A stretch of DNA of 41,033 nucleotides, taken from an uncultured Leptotrichia sp. GTDB lineage: Bacteria; Fusobacteriota; Fusobacteriia; Fusobacteriales; Leptotrichiaceae. A program made the position numbers and the translations under genes. The stretch is taken from assembly GCA_938017765.1 (NCBI GenBank), contig CALIJH010000033.1:1-41033 (forward strand), read 5' to 3'. The first letter of the stretch is position 1; each line of letters begins with the position of its first letter. Below are positions 1-8,002 of this stretch, one piece after another. The notes under the pieces were generated by a model that saw nothing but the letters and a program-made list of their open reading frames with translations, ran no database searches and had not been told where the DNA came from.

Positions 1-2
1 AT

Positions 3-3000
3 AATGAAAATACAAAAAATAAAGAAATAGGAATAAACATAACAGGAACATTAGACAATACACAAGGTGTAATAAGAGGAAGAGAAATAAGCATAGGGGG
101 AAATATAAAAGGGAACAGCAAAGGAAAGATAGACTCCATAGGAGCCTTGACTTTGAATGGAAAAATAATAGACAACAGAAACGGAATAATAAAAGGGAAT
201 ATAAAAAGACTTAATGCAGATAAACTGATAAATGACAACGGACAGCTGCTGTCAAATGAAAAGATAGAGGGAATAATAAAGGAAACAAGTAATATAAGAG
301 GGGAAATATCGGGAACGGAAAGCGTAAAGATAGTAGGAGAAAAGTTAAACAACTTATCAGGATTAATAAGAAGTAATGGGAAAATAGAAGTAACAGTAAA
401 TAAACTTAATAATAACAGCGGAGAAATAAGAAGTAACAGTAAGATAGACATCAACGTAAAAGACACATCAAATGTAAAAGGATACATACTGTCGGACGGA
501 ATAACAAAAGAACAGGCAAAAGAATGGCAAGTGGAAGAAAAAGTAAAAGAAGAAAGTAAAGAGGATAAAAAGGAAGAAAATAAGGAGCAGACAACAGGAA
601 TAAATCTGAAAGCTGACAGACTTGACAATACAAAAGGAATAATAGCAAGTTTAGGAAAGACAGCAGTAAATGCAGGAGGAATAGTAAATAAGGACGGAAA
701 GATAGTATCAAGAGGTGTAGTGGAACTCATTACGCCTAACGAGTACGTATATGAAGGAACAGTAGCGGGAGATTATGCGACGACATTAAATGCAAAGAAA
801 ATAACAGTAAATGAAAAAATGGAAAGAAAGAACACACTGGAGCTAATAGCAGAACAGGGAGTAATATTAAAAGAAAACATAGTATCAAGAATACTAAGTA
901 TAGAAACAAAAGGAAACCTTGACAATGCAAAAGAGATAAAGGGTACAACAACCCTTGTATTAAAAGCGGACAATATAGAAAATAAGGGAAACCTTTTAAG
1001 TGATAAGAACCTGTATATAAAAGCGAACGGAAAAGTATTAAATACAGAAACAGGACTAATAAAAGGGAAAGAAGAGACATATGTAGAAGCAGGGATAATA
1101 GAAAACAACAGAGGAAAGATACTGTCAGAGGGAAACCTTGCACTGATAGCTGAAACATTAATAAGAAATGACAGGGGAAAACTGCACGCAAGAGGAGATG
1201 TATACGGAGAAGTAAGGAACGGACATTTTGAAAATATAGGAGAAACGGAAGTAATAATAAAGGATACATTGAAAGCGACAGGAACGGAAGGAACAGCCGT
1301 AACGAATTTCCTAAGAAAAAGAAGAGAAAGAAAAGAACAGCCGAAACAGGAAACGGAAAGAACATACCATATAAATATGAACGGTTCCGACATAACGGCA
1401 GACGGAAATGTAATAATAAAAGCGGAAAAAGGAGACGTAGTAAATAAGGACGGGGGAAACATAGAAGCAGGAAAAGGAGTGTCGATAACAGCTAAAAACC
1501 TGTATAATACTGAAAGATATATAACGGACGGAAAAGACAGTGTAATACTTGCAGGCGGAGGAAGAATAAAAGGCTCGGATGTATATATAGACGTAAAAGG
1601 GAAAGTGGTAAACGGTACGGAAGAATATGAAAAAGGAACAAACAGAAGAAAAGACGGAGTGCTTGTAGACAACAGAAATGTAACGGCATTAAATCCGTCA
1701 ATAATAGGAGGGACAAACAGTACCGCAATAAAAGGAGGAAACCTTGTAAACACATCGCAAATAGGTATTACAGGAACAACACAGATAGAGCTTACAGGAA
1801 AAGGGATAAATGCAAGTATAGGAAATAATATAGGAAAGATAAACGGAAATATTGTACTTGTAGAAGGGAATAAAGGCATAAGAAATATAGGGGGAGAAAT
1901 AAAGGGAGGAGAAGCGACACAGGTAACATCAAAAGAGGGGAAAGTAGTAAATGAAAGCAGCATAACAACAAAAGAGATGACAAGGGAAGTGGAGTTAGGA
2001 AGATTCTTTAAACATATAGGCAAAACAGTAACAGAAGTATACGGGATAACAGAAAGTATAAGAAATGTAGGAAAGATAGAAAGTAACGGAACGGTATATA
2101 TTGAGGCAAAAGAGGCTGAAAATATAGCTGGAAATATAAAAGGGTCAGAAGGAACAGTAATAAAGAGTACCGAAAAAGACATAGTGGACAGAACCATAGC
2201 ACTTAGGGAAGATAAGCACGGACAGGTGGAAGTAAAGGAAGTAACAAGACCTGTAAGAAGAGGAATTGGAAAGATATCGGGAGATAAAGTGGAAACGGTT
2301 CAGGTAGGAACAAAATGGGACAGCTGGACAAAGACCACTACAGTATCAGGAGAGATAGGAGAAGGTAAAAATACAATTCTCGAATCAGCAAGGGATATAA
2401 TCCTTGAAAGCAGTAACGTAAAAGGGAAAGAAAATATAGCATTAAATGCAAAAAGATACCTTACAATGCTTTCGACAGTGGATACGGAATATAAACAGAG
2501 AAGTGAAACACATAAGAGCGGAAGAGTAAAGAAAAAGACTACAACAAACAACTGGGTAGAAGATAATGTGTATGCAAATAATGTAGATCTGACATCCGAC
2601 GGAAACATACTGATGAACTTCAGGAAAGTGGGAGCTCCTGCGGACAATAAGGGAGTATTTGCACAGGGGGTAAACTTTAATGCAAAAGGGGGAATAATAG
2701 GACTGTCTGACGGAAATATATATGTGCAGGGGACAAAGGACAGACTGAACAGTGTGTTTAATTCGCATACAACAAAAAGATTTATGGGAGTGAGATACGG
2801 AAGCGGAAGCGACTATGTGAGTGATACAAGGGAGAAGTATAAACTAAGTCAACTGTATGGAGAAGCAGGAATAACATATGACGCACAGGGGAAACTGAAA
2901 GTAGAGGGGGCAGATATACAGACACAGGGAAATGTATACCTTAGAGGAAAACAGGGAGTAGAGATACTGCCGGGAGTGGAAAACAGCATAAGGGAAGAGG

Positions 3001-6000
3001 AACATAAGACAAGCGGAATAAAGGGAAGCTTCGGAGTAAGCTGGAGCGGAATAAGTGCAGGAGTAGGTTACGGCAAGAGCAGGGACAGGATAAGTGAAAT
3101 AACAAAGGAAATAATAGCGAACAGACTGGAAGCAGCAGGAGATGTGGAGATAAAGAGTGAAGAGGGGAATGTGGATATATATCCTGTAAACGGATATATA
3201 GGAGGAAAATTAACATTAACAGGAAAAGATATAAATATACTTGATATGCAGTCAGAAAGGATAATGGACAGGGAAACGGAAAGCAGCTATGTGGGAGTAG
3301 GTGTTAATTTTGGAGTGCCTGCAATAAGTGCAGCCCAGCAGATATGGGAAGCAGGGAAAGGACTTACGAAAGCAAGACATAAGGAAGACTATATAAATGC
3401 AGGATTTGGAGCATTCAATGCAGGAATGAATGCAGCAGGAGCATTGGACGGACTGTTTACAAATCCGATAGGGATGAGCGGGTCAATAAATGTAAGTCAT
3501 AACAGAAGCAGATACCACAGAGAAGAAAGTATATCTGTAGGAAGCAATCTACGAATAGGAAAAGGAGTGGAGTATAACGGAAATAACCTTCATACAAGAG
3601 GACTGAACATAATAAATGAGGGAGATACGGTATACAACATAACAGGAAAGATAATAAAGGAAGCAGGAAAAAGTACAATAAAGGAAACATCAGGCAGCAG
3701 AGGATATGGCTTAAGCCTTGCAAAGGGAATGCTTGACTCAAACGGAAACATTAACGTATTTAAGGACGGAAACCTTACAGCAACAGCAGGAGTAAGCAGA
3801 CAGAAAGGAGAAAGTGAAGCGGTATATTACTCCAATAATCAGGATATAACGAAAGGGAAAACAACATATAACAATAATCCTGAAGTAAAAGTAATAGGAG
3901 TAGATGTAAAGACAAAAGAAATAGAGGGAAGTGTAAAAAGCCTTGACATAATAAGTGTACAGGACAGTGTAAACGGTAAGAGCAGAGGATATTCAGTAAA
4001 TGTGGGAATAGGCTTCGGAAAACATACGAATGGAGAAAAGGTAGTAAACGGACCGTATATATCGAGTGTAGGAGCAGGATACAGTAAGAGTGATACAACA
4101 CAGAAGATAACAAGGAATGTTGCGGAGTTTTCAGCAGAATCGGGAATACTGGAAGTAAAAGATAAAGTAAGACAGGTAGGCTCACTAATAGACGGAGGCT
4201 TCACTTTAAATGCGAAAAAATATGAACACGAAGATTTAGAGGATATAAATAAGAGTAAGAGTATAGGAATAAATGTAACTGTATATCCGAATGTAACATA
4301 TACGGTAAGAGACGGAAAAGGGAAAGGAATTTATACAGACGGACATACAATAAATGGAAGTGGAGCGGTATACAAGGTAGGAGTAAGCTATGCAGAAGTA
4401 GATAAGAACAGGGAAGTAGTTTCTACAATAGGAAGCAATGTAAAAATAAATCAGGATATGGGGGATATAAACAGGGATGTAAATAATCAGATAAAAGAAT
4501 TTGAAGGAAAAGAAGTAAGAGGAATAAACGTAGATTTAGGAACGGAATACTGGCTGACGGAAGCAGGGAGAGGAAAAGCAAGGGACATCATAGAGGGAGC
4601 AGGAAGAACGGTAAAAAGTATAAAGAAAATACTGACAAAGACGGACAGTAATGGAGAGTTAGAGATTGTAAAGAATATGGAAGCTGAAAGTGCATTGAGA
4701 AAAATGGAGCAGAGAGGCTTTGTAGAGGGAAAAGACAAGAAGATAGAAAGAGTAGCAAAGGAAATAGAAACAAAATACGGAAATTTAACAAAGAAAGGAA
4801 TAAAGGTAAGATTTTACGGAGAAGAAGATGTAGACACATCAGGCTTGACAGAAGCCCAGTTAAGAAAGCTGAAAGCGGACGGGATAGCGACAACGGGAGA
4901 CGGCTATATCTGGATAAACAAGGAGAAGATAAAGGACGGAAATACGATAAACTTCAACAAGGTGGTATCACATGAGATAACACACCAGATACTTGGAGAG
5001 GACAGTGAATATGAGGCAAGATATGTAGAGTCGGGAATGGAAGAATTTTTAAGTGAGATAAAAGGGAACGGCTATTTAAAGGACGGCAAGATAATAGACC
5101 TGCTATACTCAAGACTGACTGATGAGGACAGGGCAAGACTGAACAGATACGTACTTGAAGATATGCAGTTTAAGGACTTGAGCGGAGGAGCAGGGGACAG
5201 ATATACTGTAGTGAACCTTAAGTATCAGAAATTATCAGCTGCTGTAAAAAATGCTGCTTTGAATGATAAATATTCAAAAGCTTATGAGAGTACGGAAAGA
5301 TACAGAAAGAGATTAAAGGAATATGCAGATGAAAGTAATAAGAAAAAAAGAGACAAAGAAAGTGAAGAAGAAATAGAAAAAGAAGTAAGTGCGATAGTAG
5401 AACCTGAATATAAAAGAAAATATAAGGCAATAAGGGAAGATGAGGAGGCTGAAAAGAAAGCAAAAAAAATCTTTAAAGACCCGTTAGGAAAAGAGTACAT
5501 CAATAATCTAAAAGAAAAAGAACTGTTACAGAAAATGATAGACAGTGATAGTGATTATAAGACTGTATCTTATTATTTCAATATGCCGGGAGGGATGAGA
5601 GCGATAGTACTGGAAAACTTAAGAAGACAGACGGAAGCATACAAGAGGGACTCAGGAAAAGAGATGCCTAAGGAAGAAATAAACAGAAGAATGATAGCAT
5701 ATATGAAACATCCGGGACAGCTTGTAAGTGATATAAATCTAAGGGGAATGAGTCTTGACACAGCGATAGAGTTTGCACAGTATCAGAGTTATTCTAAACC
5801 TGAGGAAGCTAAAAATGAGACTATATATGATTTAAGAAATAATATTGGACAAGAGAGAGATGTATATTTCAAAACTGAAGATAAAACAAGACCAGTAAAA
5901 ATCTTAGACACATATAGAACACCGTCGGGACTTGAGATAGTAAAGGTAAAAGATATACAGACAGGACTGACATTCACAATTGGACAGGGAAGCAATCCTG

Positions 6001-6926
6001 ATATGTTTACATGGATGAAGAATAAAGCAATAAGTGTAGGAAAGGATGCAATAGAAAAAGGAAGATATGAATTAGGAAATGTAGCAGGAGATGATGACTG
6101 GCACAATAATATTTTTGGAAATGCACAGTTGTCTATAGATGGAGTTGCCCAAGAAGCAGATAAAATAGCTAAAAGAGTATATTTAGAAAAAAATAGTATA
6201 GAATTAGCAGCAATGGTAGGGATATCAGGATTAAAGATGAGTACTACAGGGATAACGGATATAAGAGATGTCAATAATATAATAAAAAAAGTAGGTGATA
6301 TGAATAAAACTCTAACTACTCCAAGTCAGGACTATAAGGAATGGCAGAATAGGACATATATGAGTGGAGTACCGAGTACACCATTACAATATGTAGAATT
6401 AAGAGGATACTATGAAAATACAATAAAAGAAGAGACAAACAGACTGAAGAAATTAGGCTACAGTGAAGAAGAAGCACAAATGAGAGCTGCAAGGTCAAAC
6501 ATATATGGAGGACACTCCCTGTCTTATGGGGCGGGAACACATGCAGTTTCATATACACCAAATTCACAGGCAATAGGAGTAGATCCGGCACCAAGACAGA
6601 GTATGGGACCGAATACGACAGGAATACTGATAGTAAACCCTAAAAATGGACTACTGAATGAGACGAAAAAACAAGACGGAATAATAACGAGTGTATTTAA
6701 TGTAAAAGTACTTGGACCAAGACCGTTTGGAGCATTAATGGAAGGATTAAATCAGAATGCGGAAAGAACAAAGACAATAGCGACATATGAAGCATCAGGA
6801 CAGTTCTATATAGAAGAAAAAAATGCTTATGATTCACATAGAGTAAATACATTAGGTAATGAAGCTTGGTATATGACGATAAATGCTCCGTTAAAACCTG
6901 AAAAAACAAAGAGTAAGAAGAAGTGA
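3..6926 (+). CDS. Filamentous haemagglutinin/CdiA-like exported protein, 3' part, with C-terminal lipase-like toxin candidate (5' partial)
   Basis: The reading frame is open to the first bases of the window, so this is the C-terminal ~2307 residues of a larger gene; a TTG at 147 is only an internal codon. About 3-2250 shows degenerate ~22-residue beta-helix repeats (L.N..G.I.S.G pattern), interrupted near 500-600 by a K/E-rich linker. About 2300-4500 resembles the haemagglutinin-repeat region of two-partner-secreted FHA/CdiA proteins. A module at about 4650-5200 contains HEITH (4971-4985), a zincin-type motif, with a candidate third ligand in GMEEF (5034-5048). A charged K/E-rich helical stretch follows (about 5220-5700). 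The C-terminus has GHSLS (6510-6524) followed by D (6675) and H (6837), which looks like a lipase-type nucleophile elbow and triad. No VENN pretoxin motif is visible. By family knowledge such proteins are secreted through a TpsB pore and deliver C-terminal toxins on contact; the toxin role here is inferred. No TpsB gene is in the window. Confidence 0.85.
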   Translation, partial: NENTKNKEIGINITGTLDNTQGVIRGREISIGGNIKGNSKGKIDSIGALTLNGKIIDNRNGIIKGNIKRLNADKLINDNGQLLSNEKIEGIIKETSNIRGEISGTESVKIVGEKLNNLSGLIRSNGKIEVTVNKLNNNSGEIRSNSKIDINVKDTSNVKGYILSDGITKEQAKEWQVEEKVKEESKEDKKEENKEQTTGINLKADRLDNTKGIIASLGKTAVNAGGIVNKDGKIVSRGVVELITPNEYVYEGTVAGDYATTLNAKKITVNEKMERKNTLELIAEQGVILKENIVSRILSIETKGNLDNAKEIKGTTTLVLKADNIENKGNLLSDKNLYIKANGKVLNTETGLIKGKEETYVEAGIIENNRGKILSEGNLALIAETLIRNDRGKLHARGDVYGEVRNGHFENIGETEVIIKDTLKATGTEGTAVTNFLRKRRERKEQPKQETERTYHINMNGSDITADGNVIIKAEKGDVVNKDGGNIEAGKGVSITAKNLYNTERYITDGKDSVILAGGGRIKGSDVYIDVKGKVVNGTEEYEKGTNRRKDGVLVDNRNVTALNPSIIGGTNSTAIKGGNLVNTSQIGITGTTQIELTGKGINASIGNNIGKINGNIVLVEGNKGIRNIGGEIKGGEATQVTSKEGKVVNESSITTKEMTREVELGRFFKHIGKTVTEVYGITESIRNVGKIESNGTVYIEAKEAENIAGNIKGSEGTVIKSTEKDIVDRTIALREDKHGQVEVKEVTRPVRRGIGKISGDKVETVQVGTKWDSWTKTTTVSGEIGEGKNTILESARDIILESSNVKGKENIALNAKRYLTMLSTVDTEYKQRSETHKSGRVKKKTTTNNWVEDNVYANNVDLTSDGNILMNFRKVGAPADNKGVFAQGVNFNAKGGIIGLSDGNIYVQGTKDRLNSVFNSHTTKRFMGVRYGSGSDYVSDTREKYKLSQLYGEAGITYDAQGKLKVEGADIQTQGNVYLRGKQGVEILPGVENSIREEEHKTSGIKGSFGVSWSGISAGVGYGKSRDRISEITKEIIANRLEAAGDVEIKSEEGNVDIYPVNGYIGGKLTLTGKDINILDMQSERIMDRETESSYVGVGVNFGVPAISAAQQIWEAGKGLTKARHKEDYINAGFGAFNAGMNAAGALDGLFTNPIGMSGSINVSHNRSRYHREESISVGSNLRIGKGVEYNGNNLHTRGLNIINEGDTVYNITGKIIKEAGKSTIKETSGSRGYGLSLAKGMLDSNGNINVFKDGNLTATAGVSRQKGESEAVYYSNNQDITKGKTTYNNNPEVKVIGVDVKTKEIEGSVKSLDIISVQDSVNGKSRGYSVNVGIGFGKHTNGEKVVNGPYISSVGAGYSKSDTTQKITRNVAEFSAESGILEVKDKVRQVGSLIDGGFTLNAKKYEHEDLEDINKSKSIGINVTVYPNVTYTVRDGKGKGIYTDGHTINGSGAVYKVGVSYAEVDKNREVVSTIGSNVKINQDMGDINRDVNNQIKEFEGKEVRGINVDLGTEYWLTEAGRGKARDIIEGAGRTVKSIKKILTKTDSNGELEIVKNMEAESALRKMEQRGFVEGKDKKIERVAKEIETKYGNLTKKGIKVRFYGEEDVDTSGLTEAQLRKLKADGIATTGDGYIWINKEKIKDGNTINFNKVVSHEITHQILGEDSEYEARYVESGMEEFLSEIKGNGYLKDGKIIDLLYSRLTDEDRARLNRYVLEDMQFKDLSGGAGDRYTVVNLKYQKLSAAVKNAALNDKYSKAYESTERYRKRLKEYADESNKKKRDKESEEEIEKEVSAIVEPEYKRKYKAIREDEEAEKKAKKIFKDPLGKEYINNLKEKELLQKMIDSDSDYKTVSYYFNMPGGMRAIVLENLRRQTEAYKRDSGKEMPKEEINRRMIAYMKHPGQLVSDINLRGMSLDTAIEFAQYQSYSKPEEAKNETIYDLRNNIGQERDVYFKTEDKTRPVKILDTYRTPSGLEIVKVKDIQTGLTFTIGQGSNPDMFTWMKNKAISVGKDAIEKGRYELGNVAGDDDWHNNIFGNAQLSIDGVAQEADKIAKRVYLEKNSIELAAMVGISGLKMSTTGITDIRDVNNIIKKVGDMNKTLTTPSQDYKEWQNRTYMSGVPSTPLQYVELRGYYENTIKEETNRLKKLGYSEEEAQMRAARSNIYGGHSLSYGAGTHAVSYTPNSQAIGVDPAPRQSMGPNTTGILIVNPKNGLLNETKKQDGIITSVFNVKVLGPRPFGALMEGLNQNAERTKTIATYEASGQFYIEEKNAYDSHRVNTLGNEAWYMTINAPLKPEKTKSKKK

Positions 6927-6931
6927 TAGAT

Positions 6932-7786
6932 ATGATAAAGAAGATATTAATAATAATATTATCGCTAATCTTATTTCAGCAATGTGATGATATACTTACG
7001 ATGATAGAAAAAAAGAAGAATGAAAAAACAAGCAGGGAAATACTGGATGACATAGTAATATCAATGAAAAGGGACTATAACCTTATAGTGGATAAGGATA
7101 AATACGAAGTAAAAGCATTAGGGATAATGCCGGGGAGTGTATTTATAAGATATTATAGTTTTGGGATAAGAAAGAAAGGAATAGTAAAATATAAATCAAA
7201 ATATTTCAAACAGTATGAAGAAGCATACACCGGATTTCGACCGGGAGAGGGAGCTTTAGGAGATGATTTAGGATATAGCTATTCAGAGGATTTGTTTATT
7301 ATGTTAAGCTTTGGGTTTCAACCTTATGTATTAAATAATCTTTTATATGATAAAACAAGAGGAAATGATTTTGAAAAAATAGAAAAGATATTAGATGAAT
7401 CTGGTTATAAGATAAAAATTAATCTTTCTGATTTATGGTCTTGTGGTATAATAGAAAATAATGTAGGAAATCAGGGAGCATTAAATTTTGTGAAAGATAA
7501 AAAATGTGATGAAAAATATTATGATGAAGAGAAACATAAAAATGTAAGGATAGGAATAAAAAAATATATGGAAAAATTCAAGGAATATTTTAGTGTAGAG
7601 AGAAACCTTGAAACGATAGACTGGGAAGAATATATGAAATTCAATGAAATATATCCGGTACTTGAATTTAAAATAGAAGGAATAAGCCAGGAAGAACTAA
7701 AGAAACTACGGAAGAAGATAAAGCCATATTTTAATGATAAGATATTATACATAAAGCTAATGGATACAAATAAAATAGTTGAATAA
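6932..7786 (+). CDS. Exported, possibly lipidated protein; candidate immunity partner of the upstream FHA-like protein
   Basis: I do not recognise a family. ATG 6932 lies five bases after the upstream stop. An in-frame GTG at 6923 overlaps that stop and could be used instead, so translation is probably coupled. The protein (284 residues from the ATG) opens with MIKK and a strongly hydrophobic stretch ending in FQQC, with Cys at residue 18. That resembles a lipoprotein signal, but FQQ is a poor lipobox, so a simple secretion signal or membrane anchor is also possible. The rest is soluble, Lys/Glu-rich, with two more Cys in the middle and a helical C-terminus. The position directly behind a toxin-like C-terminus, plus an export signal, fits an immunity protein working outside the cytoplasm; this is inference from context. 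Codons in about 7270-7560 are more T-rich than at both ends, as if the middle had a different history. Confidence 0.6.
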   Translation: MIKKILIIILSLILFQQCDDILTMIEKKKNEKTSREILDDIVISMKRDYNLIVDKDKYEVKALGIMPGSVFIRYYSFGIRKKGIVKYKSKYFKQYEEAYTGFRPGEGALGDDLGYSYSEDLFIMLSFGFQPYVLNNLLYDKTRGNDFEKIEKILDESGYKIKINLSDLWSCGIIENNVGNQGALNFVKDKKCDEKYYDEEKHKNVRIGIKKYMEKFKEYFSVERNLETIDWEEYMKFNEIYPVLEFKIEGISQEELKKLRKKIKPYFNDKILYIKLMDTNKIVE

Positions 7787-7794
7787 CTTATATA

Positions 7795-7868
7795 GTGAAT
7801 AAAAAACAAACCCAACATTTAAATTATCTCAATGAAAAATAATTTGAGTTGGAGGAGTTTTTATTCAC
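7795..7868. repeat. Imperfect 74-bp palindrome after the FHA/partner pair
   Basis: GTGAATAAAAA at the left end is matched by TTTTTATTCAC at the right end. Inside are CCAAC/GTTGG and AAATTAT/ATAATTT arms around a short loop. The inner hairpin followed by T5 could act as a weak terminator for the upstream pair. The perfect outer arms also resemble a small MITE-like or REP-like element. No clear target-site duplication is visible. Confidence 0.45.
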
Positions 7869-7933
7869 TTAGTAAAATAGAAGAATATCGTATAAAAGAA
7901 GGAAATAGAAGAACAAAAATAAAAGAAAGGAGA

Positions 7934-7994
7934 CGGGATTATTTTATATTGAATAAAGTATTTTTATAATTTAATCAATAAAATAATAATCTCG
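7934..7994. repeat. Inverted repeat in the alaS leader
   Basis: Arms starting CGGGATTATTTTAT and ending ATAATAATCTCG form an imperfect stem of about 18 bp, ending 8 bases before the alaS ATG. A TATAAT sequence (7965-7970) lies in the loop with only a weak -35 (TTTTAT, 7942-7947). The stem could influence alaS expression. No T-box consensus is present. Confidence 0.35.
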
Positions 7995-8002
7995 AAAAGT
8001 AA

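Noticed and set aside
147..149. TTG as the true start of the FHA gene
   Set aside because: The frame continues without a stop to the first bases of the window with the same repeat pattern, and no ribosome-binding site precedes the TTG.
773..2197. Long minus-strand open frame opposite the FHA gene
   Set aside because: Its translation is a Ser/Phe/Pro/Val-rich sequence without domain character, as expected from the purine-rich sense strand. The sense frame has clear FHA repeats. The same holds for the other antisense frames in 451-6909.
4500..6926. VENN-type pretoxin boundary in the FHA protein
   Set aside because: No VENN motif is present. The boundary of the toxin part can only be estimated from motifs and composition.
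7869..8002. T-box riboswitch before alaS
   Set aside because: I looked for the conserved T-box sequence and a specifier-stem layout and found neither; only a simple inverted repeat is present.
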